A stretch of 64,000 nucleotides of DNA from Allobosea lathyri (GTDB taxonomy: Bacteria; Pseudomonadota; Alphaproteobacteria; Rhizobiales; Beijerinckiaceae): positions 1 through 64,000 of the forward strand of contig NZ_FNUY01000003.1 in NCBI RefSeq assembly GCF_900108245.1, read 5' to 3'. Under the pieces are notes generated by a model, which had not been told where the DNA came from, did not search any database, and saw nothing but the letters and a program-made list of their open reading frames with translations. Positions 62,346 to 64,000 of this stretch are shown piece after piece (within the stretch, counting starts at the first letter, position 1; every line of letters begins with the position of its first letter). Made by a program: the position numbers and the translations under genes.

Positions 62346-63359
62346 ATGGATTATCGTCGACTGGGCCAGTCCGGCCTCAAGGTCTCGCCGCTGTGCCTGG
62401 GCACGATGATGTTCGGCGGGGCGACCAGCGAAGCGGATTCGCGCGGGATCGTCGACCATGCGCGCGCCGCCGGGATCAATTTCATCGATACGGCCGATGT
62501 CTACAATGAAGGGCGCTCCGAGGAGGTCACGGGCCGCGCCATCGCGGCGAACCGGCACGATTGGGTTCTCGCCACCAAGGTCGCCAACAGCATGGGCCCC
62601 AGCCCCAACCAGCGCGGGCTCTCGCGCAAATGGGTGATGCAGGCCTGCGAGGACAGCCTGCGCCGGCTCGGCACCGATTTCATCGACATCTACTATCTCC
62701 ACAAGGAGGATCACGAGACGCCGCTGGCCGAGACGGTGCGCGCGATCGGCGACCTCGTGCGCCAAGGCAAGATCCGGCATTTCGGCATCTCGAACTACCG
62801 CTCCTGGCGGCTCGCCGAGATCTGCCGCCTCTGCGACGATCTCGGCATCGACCGGCCGATCGTCAGCCAACCCTATTACAACGCGCTGAACCGCATGCCG
62901 GAGGTGGAACATCTGCCGGCCTGCGGCCATTTCGGCCTCGGCGTCGCCTCCTATTCGCCGCTGGCGCGTGGCGTTCTGACCGCGAAATACGAGCCGGGCC
63001 AGGCGCCCCAGGAGGGAACGCGGGCCGCGAGCGGCGACAAGCGGATCATGCAGACCGAATGGCGCGAGGAAAGCCTCGTCATTGCCCAGACGATCAAGGC
63101 ACATGCCGCAGCGCGCGGCCTGACGCCGATCCAGTTCGCGGTGCGCTGGGTGCTGAACAACAAGCTCATGACGGCGGCGATCGCCGGGCCGCGCACGCTG
63201 GAGCAATGGCAGGGTTATCTCGCGGCCCTCGACGCCGACTTTACGGCGGAAGACGAGGCGCTGGTCGACTCTCTCGTTCCGGCCGGCCACCCCTCGACGC
63301 CGGGCTACAGCGATCCGGCCTATCCGCTGGAAGGACGGATCAGCCGCACCGGCGTCTGA
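62346..63359 (+). CDS. Aldo/keto reductase
   Basis: 337-residue NADPH-dependent TIM-barrel oxidoreductase. MDYRRLGQSGLKVSPLCLGT opens the barrel. The tetrad is visible: Asp and Tyr in NFIDTADVYNEGRSE, Lys in VLATKVAN, His in IYYLHKEDHETP. AIAGPRTLEQWQGYLAAL is the cofactor-binding end. Substrate unknown; it resembles the YghZ/Tas-like branch. GGAG lies 8 nt before the ATG at 62346. Divergent from fliK. Confidence 0.93.
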   Translation: MDYRRLGQSGLKVSPLCLGTMMFGGATSEADSRGIVDHARAAGINFIDTADVYNEGRSEEVTGRAIAANRHDWVLATKVANSMGPSPNQRGLSRKWVMQACEDSLRRLGTDFIDIYYLHKEDHETPLAETVRAIGDLVRQGKIRHFGISNYRSWRLAEICRLCDDLGIDRPIVSQPYYNALNRMPEVEHLPACGHFGLGVASYSPLARGVLTAKYEPGQAPQEGTRAASGDKRIMQTEWREESLVIAQTIKAHAAARGLTPIQFAVRWVLNNKLMTAAIAGPRTLEQWQGYLAALDADFTAEDEALVDSLVPAGHPSTPGYSDPAYPLEGRISRTGV

Positions 63360-63472
63360 CGATTGCGTCAGGCGGCAGAAAGGGGTTTGCCATCGCGGCC
63401 ATGCATACCTAACTGGACGACGGGGGAGCTGCCGGGCGGCACGGCGGCACCGAAGCGGCGATGCGGGGGTTT

Positions 63473-64000
63473 ATGGCGGTCGAAGGTGTCACGGGCGACC
63501 TGATCAAGGTCGTAAGCCTGCTCGGGGCGGGGGTCGTCGCGGTGCCGCTGTTCCGGCGTCTCGGACTGGGCTCCGTGCTGGGCTATTTCAGCGCCGGGCT
63601 CGCGATCGGGCCCTATGGGCTTGGGCTGTTTGGCAATCCTGAATCCGTGCTGCATGTCGCCGAATTCGGCGTCGTGATGTTCCTCTTCATCATCGGGCTG
63701 GAAATGCAGCCCTCGCGGCTGTGGAACCTGAGGCGCGAAATCTTCGGCCTCGGCGTCGCGCAGGTGACCCTGTGCGGGGCGTTGCTGACCGGGGTCGGCG
63801 TCGTCTACGGGCTGCCCCTGCCGGCCGCCTTCCTCGCCGGCATGGGCTTCGTGCTCTCATCGACCGCTGTCGTCATGCAGATGCTGAACGAGCGTGGCGA
63901 GACCTCGACGCCGCAAGGCCAGCAGGCCGTCTCGATCCTGTTGCTCGAAGATCTGGCGATCGTGCCGTTGCTGGCGATTGCGGCGTTCCTGGCTCCGTTC
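63473..64000 (+). CDS. CPA2-family cation:proton antiporter (KefB/KefC-like), N-terminal part
   Basis: The first 176 codons of a gene that runs off the window. LIKVVSLLGAGVVAVPLFRR and LGYFSAGLAIGPYGLGLF are helices 1-2 of the monovalent cation:proton antiporter-2 family. FGVVMFLFIIGLEMQPSRLW and GMGFVLSSTAVVMQML follow, with VSILLLEDLAIVPLLAI carrying the transport-site acidic pair. Whether it has a C-terminal TrkA-N domain (KefB/C) is not visible. An ATG at 63461 is an alternative start. Confidence 0.88.
   Translation, partial: MAVEGVTGDLIKVVSLLGAGVVAVPLFRRLGLGSVLGYFSAGLAIGPYGLGLFGNPESVLHVAEFGVVMFLFIIGLEMQPSRLWNLRREIFGLGVAQVTLCGALLTGVGVVYGLPLPAAFLAGMGFVLSSTAVVMQMLNERGETSTPQGQQAVSILLLEDLAIVPLLAIAAFLAPF

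Overview
The window is high-GC bacterial DNA with the gene content and codon use of an alphaproteobacterium of the Hyphomicrobiales (Rhizobiales). A Bosea- or Bradyrhizobium-like genome is my best guess, because of the dnaG-rpoD and carA-yqeY neighbourhoods, the che gene order, the FliK/FlhB-like pair and the many dispersed palindromic repeats. No rRNA genes were seen, so the genus is inference.

Layout. 0-1 kb: tail of an IS110-type transposase, then greA and carB (minus strand). 4.5-19.8 kb: mostly single housekeeping or accessory genes: an MFS pump with a divergent ArsR regulator and two operator-like sites, two methyltransferases, an orphan zinc chaperone (aztD) behind a Zur-like site, a PilZ/methyltransferase/racemase-like operon, cfa, and a DMT transporter divergent from a LysR regulator. 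19.8-26.9 kb: carA, yqeY, a vapBC toxin-antitoxin pair, dnaG and rpoD. 26.9-37.4 kb: small conserved genes, transporters, a channel-like membrane protein, a thioesterase, a transmembrane chemoreceptor, and a two-gene module of a Tat-exported protein plus a putative bis-heme b membrane protein. 37.5-39.8 kb: an accessory patch beginning at a CAT-anticodon tRNA, with an AT-rich TIR-like defence-type gene and a decayed gene resembling an integrase fragment. 39.8-46.3 kb: AraC regulator, acid phosphatase, DUF1254 protein, YciI protein, methyltransferase, Tat-exported superoxide dismutase, DMT transporter. 46.4-57.2 kb: a chemotaxis locus (soluble receptor, response regulator, STAS protein, cheY, cheA, cheW, receptor, cheR, cheD, cheB, cheY). 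57.5-64 kb: Tat-exported glutathione peroxidase, a MogA-like enzyme, a fliK/flhB-like/GNAT operon, an aldo/keto reductase and the start of a CPA2 antiporter.

How the genes work together. The che genes form a nearly complete excitation and adaptation pathway; the embedded receptor ends in a WxxF-type tail that could tether the CheR/CheB made next to it. fliK and the FlhB-like gene are the only flagellar-type genes here. CarA and CarB make one enzyme but lie about 15 kb apart. Three Tat-exported proteins (intradiol-like, superoxide dismutase, glutathione peroxidase) point to redox work outside the cytoplasm.

The most distinctive DNA-level signal is the repeat load: at least four families of about 70-160 bp palindromic elements (called A-D here) fill most gene-free gaps. 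One A copy is split by a 227-bp element with 16-bp perfect terminal inverted repeats and a 5-bp target duplication, itself carrying a B element. The best candidates for something undescribed are that small element, the Tat/bis-heme module at 36.2-37.3 kb, and the stand-alone TIR-like gene beside the tRNA.
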